Shown one piece after another: positions 46,074 through 53,933 of a stretch of DNA of 64,000 nucleotides. A program made the translations under genes and the position numbers. The DNA lies in contig NZNS01000011.1 of NCBI GenBank assembly GCA_002694985.1, forward strand, positions 186,001 through 250,000, written 5' to 3'. Below the pieces are notes generated by a model that had not been told where the DNA came from, searched no databases, and worked only from the letters and a program-made list of their open reading frames with translations. Every line of letters begins with the position of its first letter. The stretch's first letter is position 1. The DNA comes from Parvibaculum sp. (lineage in GTDB: Bacteria > Pseudomonadota > Alphaproteobacteria > Parvibaculales > Parvibaculaceae).

Positions 46074-46115
46074 TTGCGATGTGCAGCTTGCGATGTGCAG
46101 CTTGCGGTGTGCGGT
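46074..46115. repeat. 14-bp tandem repeat, two exact copies and one diverged
   Basis: TTGCGATGTGCAGC occurs at 46074-46087 and 46088-46101, then TTGCGGTGTGCGGT at 46102-46115. The array fills the space between the tesA stop and the aldo/keto reductase start. Confidence 0.75.
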
Positions 46116-46118
46116 GCG

Positions 46119-46799
46119 TCAGTGGGCGGCGCTTTGCTTTTCTTCGACGCGGGCGATCAATTCCTCCACCTCGGGTAGGATGCCTTTCACGATGATGCGC
46201 ACGCCTTGCGCTGTGGGATGGATGCCGTCGCCGAGATTGAGGCTGCGGTCGCCCGCCACGCCTTCGAGGAAGAAGGGATAGAACACGAGGCCTTCGCGCT
46301 CTGCAAGTTCGGCAAAGATGGGGTTGAAGGCGGCGCCGTAGTCGCGTCCGAGGTTCGGCGGCGCAAACATGCCCGCCAGCAGGACGGGCAGGCCGCGCTC
46401 TTTCAGGCGGGAGATGATCTCGTCGAGGTTCTTGCGGGTGACGGCGGGGTCGATGGCGCGAAGAGCATCGTTCGCGCCGAGTTCGACAATGACGGCATCG
46501 GCTTGCGGGCCGACGGCCCAGTCGAGGCGGGCAAGGCCGCCGGCAGTGGTGTCGCCGGAGACGCCTGCGTTCAGCACCTTCACGTTATCGTGACCGGCCT
46601 GACCAAGCGCCTTTTCGAGCTGCTCGGGAAAGCCTTCGTCCGGCCCCAGAAGATAGCCCGCCGTCAAACTGTCTCCGAGAGCGACGATAGTGATGGTATC
46701 GTCATCCGCATGGGCAGCGGGGGCCGTCGCGAGAAGCGTGAAAGCGAGCAGGAAGCTCGCGAAAAGCTTGCAAAGCGGGCCTGAGAGGCCATATCGCAT
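46119..46799 (-). CDS. tesA: Arylesterase / acyl-CoA thioesterase I (TesA-like, SGNH)
   Basis: A 226-residue periplasmic SGNH hydrolase. The signal peptide ends at PAAHA. The active site is complete: ALGDSLTAGY (S44), the Gly of VSGDTTAGG, GANDALR and DGIHPTAQG. TesA enzymes cleave acyl thioesters, lysophospholipids and aryl esters. It is divergent from ybbA, the conserved tesA-ybbA-ybbP arrangement known from E. coli. ATG 46799 is preferred over the GTG at 46835. Confidence 0.93.
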   Translation of the reverse strand: MRYGLSGPLCKLFASFLLAFTLLATAPAAHADDDTITIVALGDSLTAGYLLGPDEGFPEQLEKALGQAGHDNVKVLNAGVSGDTTAGGLARLDWAVGPQADAVIVELGANDALRAIDPAVTRKNLDEIISRLKERGLPVLLAGMFAPPNLGRDYGAAFNPIFAELAEREGLVFYPFFLEGVAGDRSLNLGDGIHPTAQGVRIIVKGILPEVEELIARVEEKQSAAH

Positions 46800-46850
46800 G
46801 ATATTGTCTGCCTTCCTTCGGACCTGCTTCACCACAAAGGCTCAAAGCGT

Positions 46851-47543
46851 TTGCCCGACAAGATTATCGAACTCGACAGCGTAACTCTCAGCCTGCCGAG
46901 CGCGGCCGGTCCGGTCAATATTCTCCGGGGGATCGACCTTTCCATCGCGAAAGGCGAGACCGCGGGCCTTGTGGGGCCTTCGGGTTCCGGCAAATCCACG
47001 CTCCTCATGGTGCTGGCCGGGCTCGAACGGCCAAGCTCGGGGCGCATCGTCTGCGCGGGCGAAGACCTCACGCAGTATGGCGAGGACCGGCTCGCGCGCT
47101 TCCGCCGCAATCATATAGGCATTGTCTTCCAGTCCTTCCACCTGATCCCGACCATGACCGCGCTTGAGAATGTCGCGATCCCGCTCGAATTCGCAGGCAA
47201 GGCGGATGCCTTCGCGCGGGCGGAGGAGGAATTGAAGCTGGTCGGGCTCGGGCATCGGCTGACCCATTATCCCGGACAGCTTTCGGGCGGCGAACAGCAG
47301 CGTGTGGCGCTGGCGCGCGCGGTGGCGGGCGATCCGGAGATCCTTCTCGCCGACGAGCCGACAGGCAATCTCGATCAGGCGACGGGTGCGGAAATCATCG
47401 AGCTGATGTTCGACCTCCACCGGCGCAAGGGCGCGACCCTCGTTCTCATCACGCATGACGAGGCGCTGGCGGAGCGCTGCCACAGCGTCGTGCGGCTGAA
47501 AGACGGATTGATCGAAAGCGTCGAGGCGGGAGCTGCCGCATGA
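46851..47543 (+). CDS. ybbA: ABC transporter ATP-binding protein (YbbA/LolD type)
   Basis: A 230-residue ATPase: Walker [11 protein letters not shown]-loop [20 protein letters not shown], signature [16 protein letters not shown] and Walker [13 protein letters not shown]. The '[13 protein letters not shown]' pattern is that of the MacB/LolD/YbbA group, which drive mechanotransmission rather than classical import. The start is TTG at 46851. It overlaps ybbP by an ATGA, so the two form an exporter complex. Confidence 0.94.
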   Translation: MPDKIIELDSVTLSLPSAAGPVNILRGIDLSIAKGETAGLVGPSGSGKSTLLMVLAGLERPSSGRIVCAGEDLTQYGEDRLARFRRNHIGIVFQSFHLIPTMTALENVAIPLEFAGKADAFARAEEELKLVGLGHRLTHYPGQLSGGEQQRVALARAVAGDPEILLADEPTGNLDQATGAEIIELMFDLHRRKGATLVLITHDEALAERCHSVVRLKDGLIESVEAGAAA

Positions 47544-50107
47544 GTGGGGGCGAGGCCTCGCTGCCACTCGCCTTTCGGCTGGCGCGGCGGGAACTGCGCG
47601 GCGGGCTTTCCGGCTTTCGCGTCTTCATCGCCTGTCTCGCGCTTGGCGTGGCGGCGATTGCGGGCGTGGGTTCGGTTTCCACGGCGCTGACGCGCGGGCT
47701 CGCGGAAGGCGGGCAGGATATTCTCGGCGGCGATGTCGCGCTGCGCCTTATCCACCGCGAGGCGACGCAGGAAGAATTCTCCTACATTGCGGACGGCCAT
47801 GACGTTACCGTTTCGGCGGAGATGCGGGCCATGGCGCGGGCGGCCGAGGAAGAAGAAGGCAGGGGACAAGGACAGACGCTTGTCGAACTGAAAGCGGTGG
47901 ACGATGCCTATCCGCTTTACGGCGCGATGGAGCTTGTGCCTGACATGCCGCTCGCCGATGCGCTGGCTGTCCGGGACGGGCGTCCGGGCGTTGTCGTCGA
48001 ACCCAACCTGCTGAGCCGTCTCGGTGTCGAGGTGGGCGATGCGATCCGCATCGGCGAGGAGACATTCGAGCTTCGTGCCACCATTGCGCATGAACCGGAC
48101 CGGGTATCGGACGGCTTTGCGCTCGGGCCGCGCGCGATGATGGCGCGCGACGCTCTGCCGGGAACGGGCCTCGTGCAGCCGGGCAGTCTGGTCGAATATT
48201 ATTATCGCATCCGGTTTCCGGCCGATGCACGAAGCGCCGGCGATATTGCAGGCTGGACGGAAGCACTGAACGAACGCTTTCCCGATGCGGGCTGGCGCGT
48301 GACGGACCGGAGCGACAGCGCGCCAGGTGTGCGCCGCTTCGTCGAGCGGGTGGCGCTGTTTCTTTCGCTGGTCGGGCTGACGGCGCTTGTCGTCGGCGGT
48401 GTCGGTGTTGCAAATGCCGTCAAATCCTATCTCGACAGCAAGCGCGAGGTGATCGCGACATTCAAATGTCTCGGCGCGCCGGGGGTACTCATCTTCCGCA
48501 TTTATCTCATTCAGGTGCTGGCGCTGGCGAGCGTCGGCATCGCGATCGGTCTGGCGCTGGGCATGATGGCGCCTTTCCTCGTCGATGCGGTGGCGGGCGA
48601 CATGATCCCCATTCCCGCCGAAATGGGCATATATGGCGCGCCGCTTCTTCTCGCTGCCGCTTACGGGTTTCTCACGGCGCTTGCCTTTGCGATCTGGCCG
48701 CTTGCCCGCGCGCGCGAGGTTCCGGCGACGGGTCTTTTTCGCGACATCATCGCGCCGGTGCGGCGTTTTCCGCGCCCGGTCTATGTGGTGGCAACGGGCG
48801 GCGCTCTCTTCATGCTGGCGGCGCTTGCGGTTGCGCTTGCAGAGGAACGCATGTTCGCACTCTGGTTCGTTGCGGCCGCAGTTGCAATTTTTGTCGTGCT
48901 GCGCGCTGCTGCCGAGGGGATCATGGATCTCGCCGCGCGCGCACCGCGTTTGCGGTCGCCGGAGCTGCGGCTGGCGCTCGCGAATATCCATCGGCCTGGC
49001 GCACCGACCTCCGCCGTCGTTCTTTCACTCGGGCTGGGGCTGACGTTGCTCGTCACCGTCTCGCTCATCAACGGCAATCTTACCGGCGAGATCGCGAATG
49101 AACTGCCGGAGCGCGCACCCGCTTTTTTCTTTGTCGATATTCAGCCGGACCAGACGGAAGAACTCGCAAGCCTCGTGACGGGGACGCCCGGCGTCACCGC
49201 TTTCAACCGTGTACCGATGTTGCGCGGCAAGATCGCGGCGGTGAAGGGCGTGCCGTCGGATCGGGTTGAGGTCACACCGGAGGCGCAATGGGCGCTTCGC
49301 GGTGACAGGGGCATTACCTATTCATCGACGCTTCCCGAAGGATCGATGCTGGTGCGCGGGACATGGTGGGATGAGGATTATCAGGGACCGCCGCTCGTCT
49401 CGTTCGGTGAAGATCTCGCGCAAGGCTTCGGTATCGATGTCGGCGACACGATCACCGTGAATGTGCTCGGGCGCGAGATCACGGCCACGGTAGCCAATAC
49501 GCGCGCGATCGACTGGACGAGCCTTGGCATCAATTTCGTGCTCGTGTTCTCGCCGGGCATGCTTTCCGCCGCGCCGCATACAGTGCTGGCGACGGTCGAG
49601 ATGGATGCGACGGCGGATCAGGAGGAGGCGCTGGAGCGCGAGGTGACGTCGAAATTCCCGAATGTCACATCGGTACGTGTTCGCGAGGCATTGCAGACGG
49701 TGAACGGGCTTCTGGAGAATTTCGCGACAGCGGTCAGTGCGACAGGGGTGGTGACGCTTGCCGCCGGTGTGCTGGTGCTGGCGGGCGCCATGGCCGCCGG
49801 TTTTCGTTCGCGGGTGCGCGACGCCGTCATTCTCAAAGTGCTCGGCGCGACGCGGGGACGGATTCTCGGGATTTACATCCGTGAATATGCGGTGCTCGGA
49901 TTTGCGACCGCGCTTGTCGCAGCGCTGGCAGGCACATTGGCCGCCTGGGTCGTGATTACGGTGGTCATGGACATGCCCTGGCGCTTCCTGCCGGGGACGC
50001 TTGCCGTGACGATAGCGGCGGCGACGTTCGTTACGGTGGGGCTCGGTCTTCTCGGCACCTGGCGGGCGCTTTCGGCTTCCGCCGCCGGGGTGCTTCGGGC
50101 CGATTGA
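47540..50107 (+). CDS. ybbP: FtsX-domain ABC permease (YbbP type)
   Basis: An 855-residue permease with ten predicted hydrophobic helices in two FtsX-like blocks (about 20-40 and 270-400, then 430-520 and 730-840) and large periplasmic regions. RLARRELRGGLSGFRVFIAC is the family start, and KREVIATFKCLGAPGVLIFR and AVILKVLGATRGRILGIYIR are the two coupling helices. With YbbA and TesA it probably extracts or exports acyl compounds or lysophospholipids (inference from the conserved neighbourhood). A terminator follows. Confidence 0.94.
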   Translation: MSGGEASLPLAFRLARRELRGGLSGFRVFIACLALGVAAIAGVGSVSTALTRGLAEGGQDILGGDVALRLIHREATQEEFSYIADGHDVTVSAEMRAMARAAEEEEGRGQGQTLVELKAVDDAYPLYGAMELVPDMPLADALAVRDGRPGVVVEPNLLSRLGVEVGDAIRIGEETFELRATIAHEPDRVSDGFALGPRAMMARDALPGTGLVQPGSLVEYYYRIRFPADARSAGDIAGWTEALNERFPDAGWRVTDRSDSAPGVRRFVERVALFLSLVGLTALVVGGVGVANAVKSYLDSKREVIATFKCLGAPGVLIFRIYLIQVLALASVGIAIGLALGMMAPFLVDAVAGDMIPIPAEMGIYGAPLLLAAAYGFLTALAFAIWPLARAREVPATGLFRDIIAPVRRFPRPVYVVATGGALFMLAALAVALAEERMFALWFVAAAVAIFVVLRAAAEGIMDLAARAPRLRSPELRLALANIHRPGAPTSAVVLSLGLGLTLLVTVSLINGNLTGEIANELPERAPAFFFVDIQPDQTEELASLVTGTPGVTAFNRVPMLRGKIAAVKGVPSDRVEVTPEAQWALRGDRGITYSSTLPEGSMLVRGTWWDEDYQGPPLVSFGEDLAQGFGIDVGDTITVNVLGREITATVANTRAIDWTSLGINFVLVFSPGMLSAAPHTVLATVEMDATADQEEALEREVTSKFPNVTSVRVREALQTVNGLLENFATAVSATGVVTLAAGVLVLAGAMAAGFRSRVRDAVILKVLGATRGRILGIYIREYAVLGFATALVAALAGTLAAWVVITVVMDMPWRFLPGTLAVTIAAATFVTVGLGLLGTWRALSASAAGVLRAD

Positions 50108-50190
50108 ACGAGAAAAACGCCGCCTGAATTACATTTTCGCAATCCAATCGTCGTAACAAGATGGTATTTGGTGGTATTTCAATAGTTTAA

Positions 50191-50224
50191 CTACCGGAAA
50201 GGGGCGCATTTCCCCTCCGGTTTT
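50191..50224 (+). terminator. Intrinsic terminator after ybbP
   Basis: ACCGGAAAGGGG pairs (with a bulge) with CCCCTCCGGT, followed by TTTTG. The rest of the 179-bp gap to the BI-1 gene is its promoter region and an AGGAGGG ribosome-binding site. Confidence 0.75.
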
Positions 50225-50286
50225 GCTTGAATTCGCATCCCGGTCCGCCAATATATCCCGCAGCACACTCAGGAGGGTGCAGTTAC

Positions 50287-51045
50287 ATGGCGAATTACGA
50301 TCAGAACAGGCTCCATCAGACCCGTGTTGGCGCGCGCGCCGACATGTCGATCGATCAAGGCCTGCGGAGCTATATGCTCAGTGTTTACAACTACATGGCG
50401 GGAGCGCTGACGCTCACGGGCCTTGTCGCCTATTTCGCCTTTGCCTCGGCGACGGTCGAAACGGCGCAGGGCCTTGGCCTGACCGGCTTTGGCGAGATGC
50501 TCTATACGAGCCCGCTGCGCTGGGTCGTGATGCTGGCGCCGCTCGCTTTCATTCTGGTGCTGAGTTTCGGCATTCAGAAGCTCAGCCTTTCCGCGACGCA
50601 GCTCGTCTTCTGGGCGTTTGCGGGCGTGATGGGCCTGTCCCTCTCGTCAATCTTCCTCGTTTATACGGGGCAGAGCATCACCACGACCTTCTTCGTGACC
50701 GCGGCCGCCTTCGGCTCGCTCAGCCTTTACGGCTACACGACGAAGCGCGATCTGACCGGCATGGGCTCGTTCCTTTTCATGGGCCTGATCGGCATCATCA
50801 TCGCGATGGTCGTAAACATCTTCCTGCAGAGCTCTGCGCTGCAATTCGCGATTTCGGTGCTTGGCGTGCTGATCTTCGCGGGCCTGACCGCCTATGACAC
50901 CCAGCGGATCAAGGGCATGTATTACGAAGCCGACAGCGCTGCCGTTGCCGGCAAGAAGGCCGTGATGGGCGCTCTCTCGCTCTATCTCGACTTCATCAAC
51001 ATGTTCATGTTCCTGCTCCAGTTCATGGGCAACCAGCGCAGCTAA
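50287..51045 (+). CDS. Bax inhibitor-1/YccA family membrane protein
   Basis: A 252-residue protein with seven hydrophobic helices, from NYMAGALTLTGLVAYFAFAS to the last helix INMFMFLLQFMGN. ITTTFFVTAAAFGSLSLYGY and FAGLTAYDTQRIKGMYYE, with the Asp implicated in a Ca2+/pH-sensitive channel of the family, are diagnostic. AGGAGGGTGC precedes the ATG at 50287. It is a single-gene unit ended by a strong terminator. Confidence 0.95.
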   Translation: MANYDQNRLHQTRVGARADMSIDQGLRSYMLSVYNYMAGALTLTGLVAYFAFASATVETAQGLGLTGFGEMLYTSPLRWVVMLAPLAFILVLSFGIQKLSLSATQLVFWAFAGVMGLSLSSIFLVYTGQSITTTFFVTAAAFGSLSLYGYTTKRDLTGMGSFLFMGLIGIIIAMVVNIFLQSSALQFAISVLGVLIFAGLTAYDTQRIKGMYYEADSAAVAGKKAVMGALSLYLDFINMFMFLLQFMGNQRS

Positions 51046-51072
51046 AGTGCGGGCCAGCGCCGACGAATATAA

Positions 51073-51100
51073 AGCCCCGGCAGAAATGCCGGGGCTTTTT
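51073..51100 (+). terminator. Intrinsic terminator after the BI-1 gene
   Basis: AGCCCCGGCA-GAAA-TGCCGGGGCT followed by TTTT; perfect stem. Confidence 0.95.
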
Positions 51101-51131
51101 CTCGTTGAGGGCGGGGTCAGGCGTCGCGGAA

Positions 51132-51548
51132 TCAGGCGTCGATGAGGCGGAGCGGGCGTTTTTCGAAGATCTTCAGAACCTGGCGAAGCTCATGCCCGCG
51201 CTTGAGGACGAGACCTGTCGCGGCGATGACGCTGTAGGCGCCCTGTTTGCGAGCAAGTTTGGGGCGCTTTTCGATCCGGTAGAGTGGCATTTCACTGGTG
51301 CGCCGGAAGACGGAGAAGATGGCGACATCCTTGAAGCCGCCCATTGCATAGTCGCGCCATTCGCCTTCGGCGACCTTCTGCCCGTAGACGGACAGAATGG
51401 CATCAAGCTCGGCGCGGTTGAAGAAGACTTCCGCTTCCCTTGGATGGGGGCGTGCAGCGGAGGTCGCGGCGGGTTTCGCCGCGCCGACAAGGCTCAGGCG
51501 GCCGGACGCCGGTTTCGCTCGGGCATTGTAATCGGCACTATCGGACAT
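51132..51548 (-). CDS. DUF2794 domain protein
   Basis: A 138-residue protein. The first 35 residues are Ala/Pro-rich, then the DUF2794 core FFNRAELDAILSVYGQKVAE, GEWRDYAMGGFKDVAIFSVF, RRTSEMPLYRIEKRPKLARK and LVLKRGHELRQVLKIFEKRP follows. The domain is confined to alphaproteobacteria and has no known function. The longer frame to 51734 lacks an RBS; ATG 51548 gives the normal length. Confidence 0.9.
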   Translation of the reverse strand: MSDSADYNARAKPASGRLSLVGAAKPAATSAARPHPREAEVFFNRAELDAILSVYGQKVAEGEWRDYAMGGFKDVAIFSVFRRTSEMPLYRIEKRPKLARKQGAYSVIAATGLVLKRGHELRQVLKIFEKRPLRLIDA

Positions 51549-52188
51549 GCGGCGTTTTTCCTTTTTCGGCCCTTTCCCCGGTCTTCTGCCGGTGCCTGGC
51601 CGGTCTTTCCGTTGCCGACAAGGCGTGTCCCCTGAAGCATGGCACGCGAAGGCCAAGGCCGTCATCCGATTGTTATAAAAGCCGCAGAAAGCTGCGCCTT
51701 TTTCAGCCTGGTATAAGAAAATTCGAAACCACAATATTGCCTTTTTTCAGCCCTTGCTCAGCCACACTGAACCTCCATCTTTACATCGTTGCCTCATTGG
51801 CCCGGTTCCTTGCGACGTTCCGGTTTCATCAGCCCCCCAGCCCCACCGGGATAGATTGGGGGAGCCGGGTCACCCTTTCCCCCGAGGGGAGGCGACATCG
51901 AAAAGAAAAGAGCAGCTCCGCCGCCCGGGATCCCCCCCTCCCGGGCGGCTTCTTTTTTGGAAGAGGCTTTCGTCTTTTCAGGCCCGCTTTTTTCGAGCTG
52001 CCAGATGAAGCATCTTTCACTTGATGGGGATTGCGGCCTGTCCTACACAAATCTCCGCCCTGGTGGAGGCTTTCGAATGCCGGGGCGAGCGCTCGGGGGG
52101 AGCGGAGGAAAGAAGCGCGGGCAAGAATGGCGCAAGGCCATTTCTGTCAGGCGCGTGAGGGAGAGACGCTATCAGCCGGTCCGACAAT
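51549..52188 (+). other. 640-bp intergenic region with an orphan terminator
   Basis: Between the divergent DUF2794 and ABC genes no reading frame looks like a protein. The stretch has an AT-rich part (51660-51800), then a GC-rich structured part and an intrinsic terminator at 51920-51958 on the plus strand. It then continues for 230 bp to the ABC transporter start. A plus-strand transcript ending there would be a non-coding RNA of roughly 100-300 nt; no known family was recognised. Confidence 0.45.
51920..51958 (+). terminator. Orphan intrinsic terminator
   Basis: A perfect 11-bp stem GCCGCCCGGGA/TCCCGGGCGGC with an 8-base C-rich loop is followed by TTCTTTTTT. No protein gene on the plus strand ends before it (the BI-1 gene has its own terminator), which suggests an unannotated small RNA upstream. 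Confidence 0.85.
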
Positions 52189-53202
52189 ATGAGTGTGAGC
52201 GAAAAACGGTCATCAACGGGCGCGGGCGGCGAGCCCATGATCGTCATCGATGGTCTTTCCAAGCATTTCGGTCCCTTTACCGCCGTCGACAAGATCAGCT
52301 TTTCCGTCGCCAGGGGCGAAGTGCTGGGCTTTCTCGGACCGAACGGCGCGGGTAAATCCACCACGATGAAAATGGTGACAGGCTTTCTCGCGCCGAGCGC
52401 GGGAACGGCCAGGATATGCGGCCACGACATCGTGACATCGACGCTCGAAGCGCAACGCGTCATCGGCTATCTGCCCGAGGGTGCGCCTGCCTATGGCGAC
52501 ATGACGGTGCGCGGTTTCCTGAAATTCATCGCACGGGTGCGCCGCCTTTCGGGCACGCAAGCGGACAAGGCCATCGACCGCTCGGTCGAGGCAACCGAAC
52601 TTGCCGAGGTTCTCGAACAGCCCATCGATACGCTTTCCAAGGGCTTCCGCCGCCGCGTCGGGCTCGCCCAGGCGATCCTGCATAATCCGCCGGTTCTCAT
52701 CATGGATGAGCCGACGGACGGGCTCGACCCGAATCAGAAATTCGAAGTGCGCAAGCTCATCGAACGCATGTCTGCCGACAAGGCCATCGTGATCTCGACG
52801 CATATTCTCGAAGAAGTCGATGCGATCTGTACGCGCGCACTCATCATCGACCGGGGACATATCGTCGCCGACGGTACGCCCGCCGAACTCATGGCGCGCT
52901 CGCGCTATCACAATGCCGTGTCGCTGACGCTGGGCGGACGCACCACCGCCGGAACAGCGGAGAAGCTGCGCGCGCTTGAGGGTATCGAGAGCATTGAAGT
53001 TTCTCCGCGCGGCGAGGAAACGACGTTCACGCTTTTCCCGGCGCGGCGCGGCGAGGGCGATACTCTGCTGGTCGATGCCGTGGCGCGGCTTGCGCGCGAG
53101 GAGAACTGGCAGGTGCGTGCGCTCTATGGCGAGGCGGGCCGGCTCGACGAAGTCTTCAGACACCTCACCCGCCTGGACAAGAATGGAAAGGAAGCGGCAT
53201 GA
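52189..53202 (+). CDS. ABC transporter ATP-binding protein (GldA-like)
   Basis: A 337-residue ATPase of the ABC-2 exporter type. Walker A is GPNGAGKSTTMKM, the signature LSKGFRRRVGLAQAIL and Walker B VLIMDEPTDGLDPNQ. The C-terminal 100 residues form the dimerising extension typical of GldA/NatA. MIVIDGLSKHF at 52237 is an alternative start. First of four overlapping genes (GldA-, GldF-, GldG-, DUF4340-like). In Bacteroidetes GldAFG are needed for gliding; in proteobacteria the module is a putative exporter of unknown substrate. Confidence 0.93.
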   Translation: MSVSEKRSSTGAGGEPMIVIDGLSKHFGPFTAVDKISFSVARGEVLGFLGPNGAGKSTTMKMVTGFLAPSAGTARICGHDIVTSTLEAQRVIGYLPEGAPAYGDMTVRGFLKFIARVRRLSGTQADKAIDRSVEATELAEVLEQPIDTLSKGFRRRVGLAQAILHNPPVLIMDEPTDGLDPNQKFEVRKLIERMSADKAIVISTHILEEVDAICTRALIIDRGHIVADGTPAELMARSRYHNAVSLTLGGRTTAGTAEKLRALEGIESIEVSPRGEETTFTLFPARRGEGDTLLVDAVARLAREENWQVRALYGEAGRLDEVFRHLTRLDKNGKEAA

Positions 53203-53933
53203 ACGAACTTCTCGCCGTTTTCCGCCGTGAGCTTGGCGGCTATTTCTCGACGCCGCTTGCCTTCATCTTCATCGTGATCTTTCTCTTCACGATGGGCGCC
53301 TTCACCTTCTATCTCGGCGCCTTCTACGAGAGCGATCAGGCGGATCTCACGATCTTCTTCAACTTCCACCCCTGGCTCTATCTTTTCCTGATCCCCGCGA
53401 TCTCGATGCGGCTCTGGGCGGAAGAACGCCGCTCCGGTTCGATCGAGCTTCTGCTGTCGCTGCCCGTTCCGCTCTGGGCCGCAGTCACCGGCAAGTTCCT
53501 CGCGGCCTGGGTCTTTTCCGGCCTTGCGCTGGCGCTCACCTTTCCGATGTGGCTCACGGTCAACTATCTCGGTGATCCCGACAACGGAGTGATCCTTGCC
53601 GGTTATCTCGGCAGCTTCTTCATGGCGGGAGGCTATCTTGCCATCGGCTCGTGTCTTTCGGCCGTGACGCGCAACCAGGTGATCGCTTTCGTCGTCAGCG
53701 TCGCGGTGTCGTTTCTCTTCACGGTGTCGGGCCTTCCTATCGTGATTGACTTCTTCTCGAGCTGGGCGCCGCAGCAGGTGCTGTCCACCATCGCGTCCTT
53801 CTCGTTCCTCACGCATTTCAACGCGATCATTCGGGGCGTCATCGATCTGCGCGACATCATCTACTTCGTCACGCTGATCGGTACATGGCTCATTGCCTGC
53901 GGGATCGTCGTCGACATGAAGAAGGCGGGATGA
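53199..53933 (+). CDS. ABC-2 type permease (GldF-like)
   Basis: A 244-residue permease with six hydrophobic helices. MNELLAVFRRELGGYFSTPL and the FNFHPWLYLFLIPAISMRLW segment are characteristic of the GldF/NosY-like group, as is EERRSGSIELLLSLPVPLW. It overlaps the ATPase gene by ATGA and the next gene by 4 bp, so the module is translated in a coupled way. Confidence 0.94.
   Translation: MNELLAVFRRELGGYFSTPLAFIFIVIFLFTMGAFTFYLGAFYESDQADLTIFFNFHPWLYLFLIPAISMRLWAEERRSGSIELLLSLPVPLWAAVTGKFLAAWVFSGLALALTFPMWLTVNYLGDPDNGVILAGYLGSFFMAGGYLAIGSCLSAVTRNQVIAFVVSVAVSFLFTVSGLPIVIDFFSSWAPQQVLSTIASFSFLTHFNAIIRGVIDLRDIIYFVTLIGTWLIACGIVVDMKKAG

Noticed and set aside
47375..48991. 538-codon frame opposite ybbA/ybbP
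   Set aside because: Arg/His-rich antisense shadow; the ABC exporter genes on the other strand are unambiguous.
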